This document shows, piece by piece, positions 40,250 to 53,800 of a stretch of DNA of 64,000 nt; positions within the stretch are counted from its first letter, which is position 1, and every line of letters begins with the position of its first letter. Under the pieces are notes generated by a model, which was given only the letters and a program-made list of their open reading frames with translations, was not told the origin of the DNA and did not search any database. A program made the translations under genes and the position numbers. This stretch comes from Agapetus fuscipes (lineage: Eukaryota; Arthropoda; Insecta; Trichoptera; Glossosomatidae). Location: assembly GCA_951799405.1 (NCBI GenBank), contig OX637339.1:17050001-17114000 (forward strand), written 5' to 3'.

Positions 40250-41260
40250 ATTCAGTAAAAATGATATTTTTCCTTCATGAAGCGTTGCGTTTAGGCGTAC
40301 GAAGATTAGGTCGCGCATACAAAGCCGAAAAGTTACAAGGCTTTTTTCCACCATTTTCAAAATTGAAGGGATTAACATTAAAACATTTTGATATACAACT
40401 TTGTCACTTTAGAGAAATCTGTGTTTTTGCAGGCAAATTTGGAGCAACAGTAGCAAAGGTTTTCATTAAATTGTGATAAATTAATGAAAACATAGACAAT
40501 CACATTTTCTGTTGTTTTTATATTTATAACAAGGCTACAATGAAGTCTGAATAGAAGTTCAAAATATTTTATTTTTTTGTCAGTTGGTTAACACCACAGG
40601 TCTATTTGACTAGTCTTTAGCAAGCAATACAAAATATCGCTTTGCCTTTCTTACCCGGCCGAATGATGTTATAATATTTTGTCTTTGTCATTTGTGTAGA
40701 TTCCATTATATTACATTTTAGCGAAGATTGCAATAAATGTTGCCAACAACTCAATCTTTCTAATTCATAACAAGATTTCAATTTTTAACTTTAATCCCTT
40801 CAATTTACATTTTTATTTTCTTTCTTAATTTTTCCCTTGAAAATTCATAAAATAGCAGAGAGCTAGCCATTGCTTTTTAAATTCATTCCTTTTCCAAATT
40901 TAAATATAGAATAAAATAGGCTTAAAAAATTTGGCATTTATGTCAGTTCAAATGTTGAATTCACGCAAGACAGACTGATTCACTTTCATCAAGTTTTTTT
41001 TTTGTAAAAATTTGGCTTCATTATCAATGAAATATTTCATAAACAGAAAAGTGTATAGAATTAAAAGAAATTGCTTTTTTTATAGGCGTTTGAAGTATAA
41101 AATTAACAGTATTAAATGCCTTGATTATTTGAATATTAAAACCATGCATCAGTCAGCAATAAAAATGTTTAAAATACCAAAGCATTTGTCTATTAATCTC
41201 TATTATGATTGTCTCTCAGTGGAGAAGGGTCAACATAGCATAACTCAATTTTCTTTTATA
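40250..41260. other. Gene-free AT-rich stretch
   Basis: Nothing recognised. Confidence 0.4.
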
Positions 41261-41264
41261 TTTG

Positions 41265-41510
41265 GGCTTCTTTTTCAATGGGTCGGACATGTAGCACGTG
41301 CAGAGGACTCCAGGATTATCAGAAATGTCTTGGATGGAGCCCTCTGCGGTGTTGGACCACTCGGATGTGCCAGGAGGCCGTGGGCAGACAATGTCGAAGC
41401 CGACGCTGAAGTTCTGGGAGTAAGAGTATCATAAAGGGAAGCGGCACAACACAGAGAATCCTGAAGGATTGTGGTGCGGGAGGTCCTGAGCCTTCAAGGT
41501 TTATGAATTA
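41265..41510 (+). pseudogene. LINE ORF2 C-terminal fragment
   Basis: Reads FQWVGHVARAEDSRIIRNVL, RRPWADNVEADAEVLGVRVS, stop, then REAAQHRES in frame. This is the conserved C-terminal block of non-LTR retrotransposons. One in-frame stop. Confidence 0.75.
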
Positions 41511-42932
41511 AAGAATGTAAAGAAATTTATGTTTGGTTTAATAGATGGTATAACCCTGAACTTTGGTGACAGTTGAGGAAGGGCGCTGTTAGGGCATAAA
41601 AACAGATGAAATTGTTGGTTATTATTTTGTTTTTCTTTCACAAAATACTTCTTCGCCTCTAGCAACACTGCTAACTTAAAATCGAACTAGCATACGTGTC
41701 ATCTGGCAGCTTTACTGCAGATTTTCACCATGTTCAGTATAATCTGCGTAAAATGTAAATTGCAGATCTAATTTAATCATTCCTGAAGATGATTTCTTAG
41801 GCAAAAGTACGTTCATTTCTAATAACTTCAAACAAAATGTTTAAAAGTAAAATTCAAACTGTGTGCAATAATTTATGATTATTTTTTAATTTTATAAAAT
41901 GGACTTTCACTGGGTGAATCATGGAACCCTAAAAGACATGATAATTATGTATATTTAAGGTTATTTTATCGTTAAAACCAATTAAAAGTTATTAAATATT
42001 AACCCTTTGCCACTGTTTCCTATTATGCTACCAAAGTCACTGAAAAACAATAAAATATAATAATACTCAGAACTGTTCTGCATCATATTCATGTTTTCTT
42101 ACATTGATTTTACTCCATTTTTATTATTTTCATACAAATCACTGAAACTGAATTTGTACTTTCAAAATATTCTTCACGGCTATGCGATGTCAACCACAGT
42201 AAATATAAAAATTGATTCCCAATAATCAGGGATTTTATTTTTATTTCGCAGTTATCCTAAATGCAGTACGGAGTCTTATCAATCTACTTATGTAATATTG
42301 TTTTGAAATTATGACACTCTATCCTGCTTTTAGTCCCACCATTTTTTCCCTCATTTTAAAATATGCTTAACCCAATCTCTTCTTTTTTTTTTTAAAGATT
42401 TTCAATTTGTAAGCATGACAACTTTGATAGCATAACATGGATAAAAATTAAAAGACACATAAATACAGTTTTAAAATAAAAAGTAAAATTATTTGCAATA
42501 CAAAATAATCAACAAGATTTTTTTCTCATACTTACTCTCCTAAATGATTTTTTTACAATTTTTACTTTGTACACTCTTTGGTAACGAAACAACAATTTTT
42601 ATAATATTTTTGTGACTCTAAACACCGAAAAATTAAGTTAACACCCTAATAGGAATTCAACCCCACACTTTTTGCTTACGACCACTCGTATCCATCTTAT
42701 TCTATGAAAAAAGTTCCATTATAAATATTAAATGACTAACAGATCTATTTACATACAAAAAAAAAATAACCTTTGAAATATATTTCATTACAAATCAAAT
42801 TGAAAAATATATTATTTTTACACATAACAAAAATAATAAAACCTACCAGTTGTTTTGCCATTTCAAATCATAATATGGCGACATTACAAGAAAATTCAAA
42901 TGTAGAACACAAAAATTTTGAAAAATTCAAAT
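41511..42932. other. AT-rich region downstream of Cbl
   Basis: Probable Cbl 3' UTR and intergenic DNA. The minus strand has an AATAAA overlapping the Cbl stop codon and others further down; the real poly(A) site cannot be chosen. Confidence 0.4.
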
Positions 42933-44840
42933 TTATTCCATTCCATTGTTATTTTGACATTTCATACTCTTTGTTCCAAATTCATGTAAAATGTCAAACG
43001 CCATCTCTATGTCGTTTCTCGTTATACCCAACGCCCTAACGACACTCTCTTTGGGATAACCTTCGTTAACCAATCTGGCTATATAATCTAAATTTATGTT
43101 TTCATACGGGACATTTGACGGAACATTTTCATCTAGTTTTTGTCCCATATGATTATGCGTCAAAGGATTTATTCTCGAACAATTCGACTCAATCAAATGA
43201 TTTTTTGGTATAATTTGCTGCCTTTTGATCGAAACTACAACACCTCTGCTATCCAAAGTCACATTTTCATAATGCGAAACTAAATTATTCTTGTCCAAGC
43301 TCTCTGAATTCGACGTTTGTTTTGTATATGAATTTTTAACCGCATGATTTGGTAACGGCTTTAACTGCCGATTAGGAACGGAAACCTCTTCATTGTGGAT
43401 AACAGTAACAGAAGAATCAAACGATATATTCACCGATGGGTTCTTTTGTACATTTTTACTTTCTACCGAAATAGGAGGAGGCCTTGAAGGTACTGGATGT
43501 CCTAGGGAATTCTTTTTAATTTGATTATTACTGTTTAAAATTGGTTTAGTGAATATTCTTGGATCTTGGACCGGTACTGCATTTTTGTGAATTGGTAACA
43601 CTTCATATCTTGTATCAATAAGTCCGCAGATTGTTTCCGTTGATCCCAAAATCACCGAGCTCAAACTGCTCTCTCCGATTGAATTACCTAGACTTGATTT
43701 CCTACCGTTTTCAGGTAGATTTCTACTCGCCGCGTCTCCATTTTGTTCGGTTAAATGCCTAAAATCAAATACAGTCCCCGAGATGACACTCTGGTTCATG
43801 GGGAACCTCGTCAGGTCTTCTGAACTTCGGCTACTTGATATGTTAGGCCTCGTTACTTCAAGCAACAAGTTTAAACCGTTTTGTTTTACATTGACTTGCG
43901 AGGCATTCTCAAAAGACAGGTTTATCATGCTAGTTGAAGAACCAAGGGGACTTCTGTTACCGCCTGCTTGTAGCGTGTCATTTTTAACCCTAATTCCATC
44001 GCTGTCTACACTTGGAATCTCTTTCATGGGTTTACATCCGATTGGGTTCTTTTTAAACGTCGCCGAATTGATGAAATGCGTCTCTGAACTTGAATTTGAA
44101 AACCTTGCCGCGTCTGGAATTGGCGAGACGGATTTCCTTGGAGGTAAAGGTGGTGCTGACAAATCTTGCACTCTCTTTGGAACAACATTTGATTTACCAG
44201 GATAAACAGGTTCATTAGTTCTAGAATTCCCAGGCGTGTCTGTTGTACTCTTTGGATTTAATGTTCCAGCTAAGTCGCCGTAAGTATTTTCTGTACTCGC
44301 GACAATTGTATTAAGATTCTTTATGCCTGGAGGTGTTTTGTGCGCCGGAACTGCGGGACAATTAGAATTTTGATTTGTAGTTCTTAGATTCGGCGCTGGA
44401 ACAGGGATCAAAGGCTGCGCTAGGCACGGTGGATTTTTGTGTGCTGGAATCGCAGGCGCGGATGTGGAAGGCGATTGAGTAGTCGGCGCTGGGGTGACAG
44501 GTCTTGTAGATGGAGTGTTTGGTGTTGGTGGTTTGTGGGCGGAGCTAGACGGAGTGGGTGTCGCCGGTTTGTGAGGTGGCTGGCCAATCGGAGCAGGGGA
44601 AGGCTTGTGGGCGGAGTTGGACTGGCCACTTGGAGCGGGCGTTGGCGGTTTGTGGGCGGGGACAGCTGGGACGCTGCTCTGTGAATGGACGTTAGGGGTC
44701 GGGGTCACCGATCGGGATTGGACGCTGGTCTTTCTCACGGGTCTCGGGGAAGCTAGCGGGCTGTGTGGAAGGTCTTCCGATCTTTGGTGTTTGATCAACG
44801 CTTGGATGCTGCTGGTTGCTGCATTGAACTCTTGACAATC
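42933..44840 (-). CDS. Cbl: Cbl last coding exon (proline-rich tail and UBA)
   Basis: Acceptor AATTCAG; first codons [20 protein letters not shown]; stop TAA at 42935-42933; 635 residues in a single exon. The first ~150 residues are Pro/Ala/Thr-rich, with repeated [12 protein letters not shown] units. PLASPR and PPLPPR fit the PxxxPR CIN85/SH3 consensus. The UBA occupies the last ~45 residues. Confidence 0.95.
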   Translation of the reverse strand, partial: DCQEFNAATSSIQALIKHQRSEDLPHSPLASPRPVRKTSVQSRSVTPTPNVHSQSSVPAVPAHKPPTPAPSGQSNSAHKPSPAPIGQPPHKPATPTPSSSAHKPPTPNTPSTRPVTPAPTTQSPSTSAPAIPAHKNPPCLAQPLIPVPAPNLRTTNQNSNCPAVPAHKTPPGIKNLNTIVASTENTYGDLAGTLNPKSTTDTPGNSRTNEPVYPGKSNVVPKRVQDLSAPPLPPRKSVSPIPDAARFSNSSSETHFINSATFKKNPIGCKPMKEIPSVDSDGIRVKNDTLQAGGNRSPLGSSTSMINLSFENASQVNVKQNGLNLLLEVTRPNISSSRSSEDLTRFPMNQSVISGTVFDFRHLTEQNGDAASRNLPENGRKSSLGNSIGESSLSSVILGSTETICGLIDTRYEVLPIHKNAVPVQDPRIFTKPILNSNNQIKKNSLGHPVPSRPPPISVESKNVQKNPSVNISFDSSVTVIHNEEVSVPNRQLKPLPNHAVKNSYTKQTSNSESLDKNNLVSHYENVTLDSRGVVVSIKRQQIIPKNHLIESNCSRINPLTHNHMGQKLDENVPSNVPYENINLDYIARLVNEGYPKESVVRALGITRNDIEMAFDILHEFGTKSMKCQNNNGME

Positions 44841-47800
44841 CTGAATTTGAAAACATTTTGTGGATTAATCACTGAAGATTTTACAACAAAATTAATTCAT
44901 GCCCCATGAAGTAGGTTAAAATTTGAATTTAAATTAATGATGTTTATATTCTAAGCTGCAAAGAGATATATTTAATGCCAGCCCAATTTAAGTCCCATAA
45001 AGACATGCATGTAATATGAATCTTCAATGTTCATTATCTTTGCGACTTAGGCAATAGAAAAAAGAGCTCTAGAGTCATGGCTATTTCAAGAATGGATAAA
45101 ATTATGTTGAAGGAAAATTTGAAAAGAAATGTCAACATAAACAATAGATATTTAAAATTTCTTTTGTTATGAAAAATGTTAGTGACAAAATGCTCCAAGC
45201 AAAAATAAATAATCAGAAAAAGCAAACACACACAAAAACTTACATTTTCTCCAAAAAAAGTTTTTCTTTCATATTAATAAGTTGGTACAAATGAAAAAAC
45301 AAACTATTCTTTCATGGGTACCAACATTCAAGCAAACAGTCAATCAAAAAAAAAAAATGATACCATGCTTGTGAATAATTTTTCCTCAAATCAAAAATGC
45401 TTCAGAATAGGCAAGACTAATTTTATACCTACCTTTAATTAAAAAGACTCATAATTTTTTTAACATTTATGAGTCTTATAGAACCAGAGACGGCAAACAA
45501 GGATTTAAGAAAAAAACGAGATAAACATAAATAGGGAATTATTAGATAATGTTAAATTCCATATTTTCATCATTTTTTATAACAATCCTAGATCGCCACC
45601 GTTGGTTCTACACGACACATATTTTTTTGAAGTAGTACATCTATATAGGTTTGCGGTTTTTAGTCAAAGCATAAATAAAATCATTTCTTTGAAATATATA
45701 TTTTCTTTATTCATAAAAATATTCTAGTTTATCCTCAAAAAAAAAAAAACCTTTGGAAGAACATTTTTACAAAAAAAAATCTTACAAATAATAAGTCATC
45801 AAGTCCAGTGACAAAAAGGCACACATGCAATTTTTAATTAATATTTTAAAACTAATAAAAAAAGTCTTTTAGTTTTTTTTCGCATCTGAGTAGCATAGGA
45901 CCAAAAGCAGTTATCTACATTTTTTTAATATCAAATGAGATAAATACACGGAAACATAAAAAAAAAATATATTCTCTGCGTTTTCATAAATTTATATCAT
46001 TTTCAAAAAATTTCTAGACTGCTGCCTTTGATTCTGTACAACTCATTTGAGCCCATCCATCAGTGGTGAAATTGTACCCTGAATGTAAACGATCGATGCA
46101 ACTTAACTTGTCTTTCCATCTAGTACTCTGTATATCGCCAGTTTAAAGGCAAAACGGAATAAGTGCTGATTCACTGATTTGAGAAAATTGAGTATAAAAC
46201 ATTTTACTGGGAGTAACTTTTCATAGAAAGTGTGAAGTACTCATGAACAATTTCTAAGCTACAGGATTTTCACAAATGCAACGACACAGCTAAGCTTCAC
46301 ACATAGTGAAACTTCTTGCCGCGTTATCTCTGAAGGGTTTTGCATGTGGTGAGTGGAACCTATTTATTTTTATAGGTAAGGGGGCGGCCTTACGCCAACC
46401 ACTTCAGTTGAAGTGGGGGTTTCCCAGCTCCCGAGAGCTAGTACTCATTTCTTGTGAAGGCTGAGTAAGCCTTGCCGGTATTTTATTTTGGGTTTTTGAA
46501 ATAAACACCGAAAGAGGGAAATCATTTCTGACACCTTTGGTGGGATTCGAGCTCAAGCTCTCGGCATGGAATGCAAGCACTCTTCCAACTGAGTCATCGA
46601 CTGAAAAGTGTTTTCTCTCATAGAAAATAGAAAAAAACTGCATTTATCTGAAAAACCGTGTTAGTTTAATATGTCACTTATTCAGTTTTACCTTTAAGCT
46701 ATCGATACATAATCTTATATGTTTTGATATATTGAATCTTTATAGATAGTCCTTAAAGACGAATGAACTGACCACCCACTGTAAAAATTGTTTCACTTTT
46801 GTCAATGCCAACCCTGTTTTAGGGAAGACAGCAAAAACTACAAAGTTTATGGTCATTTGAAGTTTGTGTTTTCTTTTGCAAGAACACATATTTTCACATT
46901 TTTCCTTGCAGGTGTGAATCTTAAGTGTTACTAGATCTTGCAATAAAAAATAATCTGTAATCAAAGTTGCAGAGATATTTTAACATTTAAACTCATATTT
47001 CATGCATGCCCTTAAGCAGAAAAGTGTACGTTCGCACATATACATGCTTCATGTGAACTTGCAAAATAAACAAAACGTATGAATATAAACTTCGCAACTC
47101 CTGCCGCTTTTCCCTGAAATAGGGGTGGATCATGGATTGTAGCCACTGGAACCACCTGCCACATCATGTGAGAGAGCTAGAGGACCATGGAAAGTTCCTG
47201 AATGCACTGAAGACAAGCAAATTTCTGGCATCGTTTGCACCAGCGCCCTTGGAGTGACTACATCACGAAACGGCGCTATAAAGAAATCATCAACTCATCA
47301 TGTAGATTTTATTAACGTTTTCTAATTTTTTTGGAAATCGAGTTCTCGATTGCAAGGAAAGTTAAGTAACAAAGAAAGTTTATACTCGGGGTACAGATTT
47401 AGCTCCTATCTAGTAAAAAATAAAATAATATATTTTCAATTAAAACAATAATAACTGGACGTTTTCAGTTTCTTAAAAGGATTAAAGGTTGTCCGCCATG
47501 TTGAATATTTAGATGGGGGATCAATAAATACCTATTACAATGTTTAAATAAATAATTGGGAAAGAAATGTTAAATGAGATTCCATCGGTGGGACAAAATA
47601 AAAACATGTCCAATATGATAAAATAAATATTTTTTGGTCTAATAATTGGAAACTAAAAAATAATTATTACTCTAAACCCTAAAATGCTATTATGTATTGA
47701 AAAATGCATTATCAGTAGATGTCCTAGCATGCATGAGAAACTAACTATTGATTTTTTTCCTATTATGTATAAAAAATATTGAAATAAACAAATATTTCCT

Positions 47801-50800
47801 AAGGCTAAAAATTAAATAATTTACAGGTCGATTAAGTCTATTCTTTCCGTACAAATATTTATAAAAAAAAAAGAAATATCATTAAGTAGGTAGGTATAAA
47901 ATATAAACAGATCGCTTAATAAAATCACTCGTCAGCCATCAAAGTATACAAATAAAAAAAAAGATATTCCAAATTCAAATTTTGACATTTGAGAGTGGTG
48001 CCAACATAACAATAGAAAAAAATACAAACTCATATTCCATATTTAAAATTTAATATCGACATTCACAAGCGTTCCACGACACATTCAATGCATGTTCCAA
48101 AACAACACAAACCAATTGATTGAACACAACTAGCGTTCCAAAGCTCACAAATGACACTGTATTTTTTTTAAATAAATATTTTTTTGTTATTTTTTTTAAA
48201 TGCACGGTTGTGGGGTTTGAACCATTTTCAGCCATGCTGGGGTGCTGGATTGTGCTGCAATAAGAAAAAAATAAAGATGCAAAAGCTTGACTAGCACAAA
48301 AAAAACAAACAAACACAAAAGAATGAGTGAATTTATCTAAATTTCCACAAAAATTAAATAAATAAAATCCATACTAGTAAGGATGGATGTACTTTGCATT
48401 ATTTTTTGATTATAGGAATAAAGTGCAAAATAGTGAATACTAAATATTAATTGTATTAGATAAAAATAAATATTTTTGTGAAAATTAGACATCCATGCAA
48501 CACAGTACACTAAGTAGCTTTAATTCAACAAATGAAAGATTTCCCACGAAATAATTAAGTATTTTTGATGATCATTACAAAATTACCAGTAGGAATAAAT
48601 ATACTGAAATTTTGTAGCCAATTCCATGAACCTTATTTATAAACTTTTCATTGTAGTACAGTTGACTCCGTTCAAAACAATCATTCCAAAATGACATGCA
48701 GGAATGAATGGCATTGTGATATTATGGTTGTTTGAGGTTTTGAATTGAATAAAATACCAAATGGGATAGGGAAAAAAACACTTTTTCTACTCCCGTTTGG
48801 TAATTTACTAATTACAAAACGGCTAACGCAATCACAATGCCATACATTTCTACACCCGTTGCATAATGTTACATTATGCAACCGGTAACCGTGTTAAAAT
48901 GAACATGTGCGCATGCGCATTGTCAGAATTGGAACCATTTTTTAATTTCAAATGTCAACCTTGTATGGGGGTATGAAGACCTGTCAATCCAAGATGGCCG
49001 CAAGCGATCAGCTGATTAGGCTTCATACAATATTAGTGATATTCGGTAGGTAGGAATTACCGTGGTGATGAGACTTTCAGCCCTGTTCAGATGAAAATAA
49101 ATAAGTATATTTTATGTGTAGAGTCAAATAAAAATTGTTAATAGTGCTAAAATTTATCGAATTTATTTATCGGATTGCTCCAAATAGAGCTTTCCTTTTT
49201 TCAATGGAAAATAAAAGGCTTGAAAGGAAAACAATACAAAAAATTTCACCGCAAAAAATAAACAAACTCAAAAAGTTACTTGGTTAATAGGTGAGTATGA
49301 GGTTGATCACCTATGCTGTACAAATTTGGTTCACCTGCCAATACAACTGCAGGGCATATGTTTATTTGAGTTTTGGGTTTGAATGTTTAAGCTTATATGC
49401 AGGATGTAAAAGCGCGACCTTATACATATGTGTCGGCTTGTGGGTATGAATTCAATATGAAACCTAAATATAATTTATTTTTACAACTTAGGTTAGATTA
49501 GATAATCGAAGGGAATGATAAATCACACGTTTTGACAAAGGTAAGGTTTTAATTACTTCAAATGGACGAGTACATTATAATGACTATTATTCACTATTTT
49601 GTTAATTCTCTCATGGTCGTAGAAAAAGTATTGTATGCCACTGCACGTAATTAGTCTTTGTAACACTCGTGCTTTCTATTGTGCCATTCGGCTGCGCCTC
49701 ATGGCACAAACTAGCACTCGTGTTAAAAAGACTATCATTACTTGGCAGTGGCATAAATAACTATTATGAGTCATCATCATTTGTTGAATTAAATTATTGC
49801 ACTGTATTACTAAAAACTATGATTATATATATAAATAATTCCATGCAGTGAATCAATCCTTAAATACTTATTTTATAACCCAACAAAACTTGTACAATGA
49901 GTTTATGAATGGTATAAAACCAAAATCAGCAATCTAGGAGTATTATTTCATAATTTTTTTTTTTTTTTTTTTTAAAAAATAGATTTGTGAAGAGGAATGC
50001 AATTCACCAACCTATTCTGCCTGGCCAGAAACAGGTATTAATATCATCATTTAATAATTCATTATTGTTTATTATTAATGAATTATTAAATAATAATTAC
50101 CCAATAACATCTGTTGAACCAGGGTCAAAGTTAAAGTCAAGTGACCCAAACGGGGATCGAACCAGCGTTGTTCCATTCGAAACACGCTAGAAAGATCAGC
50201 CCTCTTGGCCCCCGCGGCTATAACCCCGACTAATATTTAATATAATATTTAATCTAATACATAATATTTATTTTATGGAAACACTGCGGAAACACAGGAC
50301 TATTCTTAGACATTTTAGTCGCCCGTTGAGCCCTCGCTTTGACAAACTAATGATGCATTTGTATGAAGACCTGTCAATCCAAGATGGCCGCAAGTGAACA
50401 GCTGATTATAGTCTTCATACAAAAACTACCAAAATTTGGTAGGTAAGAATGACCGTGGTCATGAAACTTCCAGGGGAGGCATCATTAGTCTAAGAATAGC
50501 CCCGATAGAATTATAGGGAATGCCACTGAGTGTGTTCCCGTATATTTATCTCAGTTTTGGAAAAAGAAACCCTGAACGCCGCCAGTGGCGAAATCTCATA
50601 ACATGCGAATAGTTCTGGAGAGATGCTTTCCAAGATCTGTTGCTGTGGTCTGTGGGAGCTTTTTTTTTTAGAAATCCTGTGCGGGAAACACTCTAGATTT
50701 CAGAGACTATAGGGGTCTATGACACTTGTTGTAGTACCGCAGAGGTGTTTACGAGCTTGGTTGTCGATACAAAACGCTAACACTCAAGCAAGACCCAGTG

Positions 50801-53800
50801 GCTGTTAGGCAGGATGGACCATTAGTGACCGGTCTTTGGTAAAGGTTTTATGAATTTTTCAACCCAACGAAGAGCATATTTGAAAATATAAATATTATGT
50901 GCTTCGTAGGGATTCAAGTCCACAACCTTCTATTTACGAGTTCGAAGTGTTGCCACTGGACTACGGGCCGGTCGTTAACATTAGCTGGAGCTTTCGGACA
51001 TTTTACCTACTTCTTACTTACCTGGCTTCTTCAGCGTTAAAGTGTGATCATCAGAGTTTCGTTAAAATCATCTGTATCATTGCACTTTCACGCTGAAGAA
51101 GCCCATCGTAGACATGGACGAAACGTCCGGAAGCCCCAGCTCCTACAGACCACAGCAACATATCCCGGCAAACATCTCTCCAGCCGGCCGTGTAAGCCTA
51201 AAACTCCTATGCAAATAGTTGTTGCCATGCTCTGATTAAATACTGAAAAAATATCTTAGATGCACTTCCCATTGTTTTTAACAGTTTTAATGTAAGAAAA
51301 CCATTGAACAACGCAGTAGGCAGGCAATTATTTTGTACTAGCACAATTTGAATGATTATTTAACATCCGAATGTCAGAAAACTAAAAATTACATACTGTT
51401 GTCTTTTTTTTTGTTTGTAAATGGATATTTTGTATTTGGATATTATTATTTAGTGATGTATAAAATGTAATTTGTCGTGTGTGTGTGTTCCTTGACTTAT
51501 AGGTTGGTATGCGGCTGACCACCCATGCTGTAAAAATGGTTCACTTTGCCAATGTCACCCCTGTCTCAGGGAAGGACGGCAAGAGTTGCAGGGTGTATGT
51601 CCATTTGAGATTTGGTTTTTATGTTGTAGGTTCACATGAGGCATGTGCAAGCGCGAACTTGTACGTGTCTGGTTGTGAGAATGCATGTAATGTGAATCTC
51701 CAATGTAACATATCTTTGCAACTTAGATTAGATTAGATTAGATTAGTTGCCTACCCAGGCTTAAAATGTTATGCACGTCCCTGATTGCCATGTTTGACTC
51801 TAAACAACACACACGTAAGTGTGTTGTATTTTAAAATTCTGTAAAACTGGATTTTCTTTTAGCCCTTTCGCTTCTGAATATTCTGGCTATATGAATACCC
51901 CCAGTACGTAATACTTTTTCTAGCACATTTTTTCAACATTTATTGTTTCCTGCCTTGATTGATTGACAGCACTTGTGAACAAACTATGTGCACAGTCACA
52001 TGTATCATTTATTCAAGAGCAACAATCACAAAGGTTTAGCATATTTCCACTCGCAGACTTTTGAATTCTTTAACACAGATGTCAGAGATAAGTTCAAAGG
52101 TGGATGACGTCTATGATTGACAGTCGCACTGTATGCAAGTTTACACTTGACACCTATCCGTGTCACTCGCAGTTAAAGGTTTAAGCAACAAGTAATATTG
52201 GGTTACAAGTATAAGCATACAATATGCACGCATCACACTAAGCACATTCACGGGTACGGGTTAGAGAGGAGGATTGCTTCACCCACCTCAAGGTCGTCAA
52301 AGTCGTCGGAGAGGCCGTTGAAGGCGGAGGGGCTGCCCTGGTGCTGCTTGCTAGAGGCGCAGGAGGAAGACGGAGGCGCCGCGTGGGAGTCTGGCTTGGT
52401 GCCGTTCACGGGGGGCGACGAGGGAGTGTCACCACTCGAACCTGGAATAAACAAGCCAACAATATAGACATCACTTTCATTAAATACGAGGTTCAGGCTT
52501 ACACGGTTGGCAGTTGAAACTGGAGAATTGTTTTGATGATGAAGTACAAAATGTATATAGCACCTTTCATGAGAGTGTGTTATTGCAAAGGAGGTCCAGG
52601 TTTTCACAGCCAGCGGTTGAAACTAGAGAGTTGCTTTCCGTGATCATTTGCCGTGGTCTATTGAGCTGGAGCTTTCAGATGTTTCGCCCATGTTTGCGGT
52701 AGGTAAGTAAAATGTCTGAAAGCTTCAGCTGTGTGTTTACTTGCGTTTAATGCCAGAGGGAAAAAGTTGTAGGGCTTATGTTCATTTGAGGTTTGGATTT
52801 TATTTTTAAGTACACATTCAGCATTTGTAAGCGCGAACTACTTTGTGTTTGTTTGTGGGCATGCATTTGAGAACTTTAAATAAATACATCCTTGCAACTT
52901 AGATTATAGATAGATAGATTATAGAAAGGTTTCGATCCCTGAGAAATGATTTCCCATTTTGTTGAAAATTTCAAGCCTAAATTAAAAATAGAAGCAAGAA
53001 TTACTCAGCCATCACAAGAAATGAGAACAATCCCTCACGGGAGCTGAGAAACCCCCTGGCACCAGATCAGCTTACTTGAGAAAATTAATTAGTCCACACG
53101 TTGGTTGCCCCTTTGGAGACAATGCGGTAAGAAGAACTCGAAAGTGGAATCTATTCACTTTTAAGAGGTAAAAGGGGTTTAATTATACGAGAGTTTAAGA
53201 AGATTATTAATATCGGGACTAAAGAACCTCTTTAATTGTTTTATGAAACTAAAATCGTAATTTCATGTCAAATAACTTTGACTCATCATGATTAGATGGC
53301 GTTACTCCCCAGCGTTTTAGTTTTTATAAACTTTTGGATAAACGCTATGGTTGTGTAAACGCTTTTAGAATTCACCGGTAGGGCTTAGAAACTTTTCTTC
53401 GCCATTTTGTGTTTCTTTTTCATAATACATCAAAAAAATCCTGACTTTAATTAAAAGCAATAAGTTGTACATTTTTAAAATAAAAGTATTTACTTTATTT
53501 CGAAATAAATTAATTTATTATTTGTTACACATTTCATTTTTCACAAAATTGTATAGAAAGTAACACAACGCTCCTTGAGAGCGTTTTACTTTTTATATAA
53601 TTAATTGTGAATCTTCAGATAAAAGATTCAGCACACATAATAGTGTTGTATGAGTGTTGTACACAAACTGTAACAATTTATTGCATCTTGAATACAAACA
53701 CGGATTTGTGTGCAGAGCATTATTTTTATTTACCAGTGCGACGTTCTGGTGTTCTGCCCTGCTTACCAAAAAGGAAGTATCTGCAAAATATTTGTTTTGA

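Noticed and set aside
42929..42936. AATAAA overlapping the Cbl stop as the poly(A) signal
   Set aside because: It would leave almost no 3' UTR; downstream alternatives exist and cannot be ranked.
44439..44684. Plus-strand ORFs opposite the Cbl proline-rich exon
   Set aside because: Antisense shadows of a compositionally biased real coding exon; no family resemblance.
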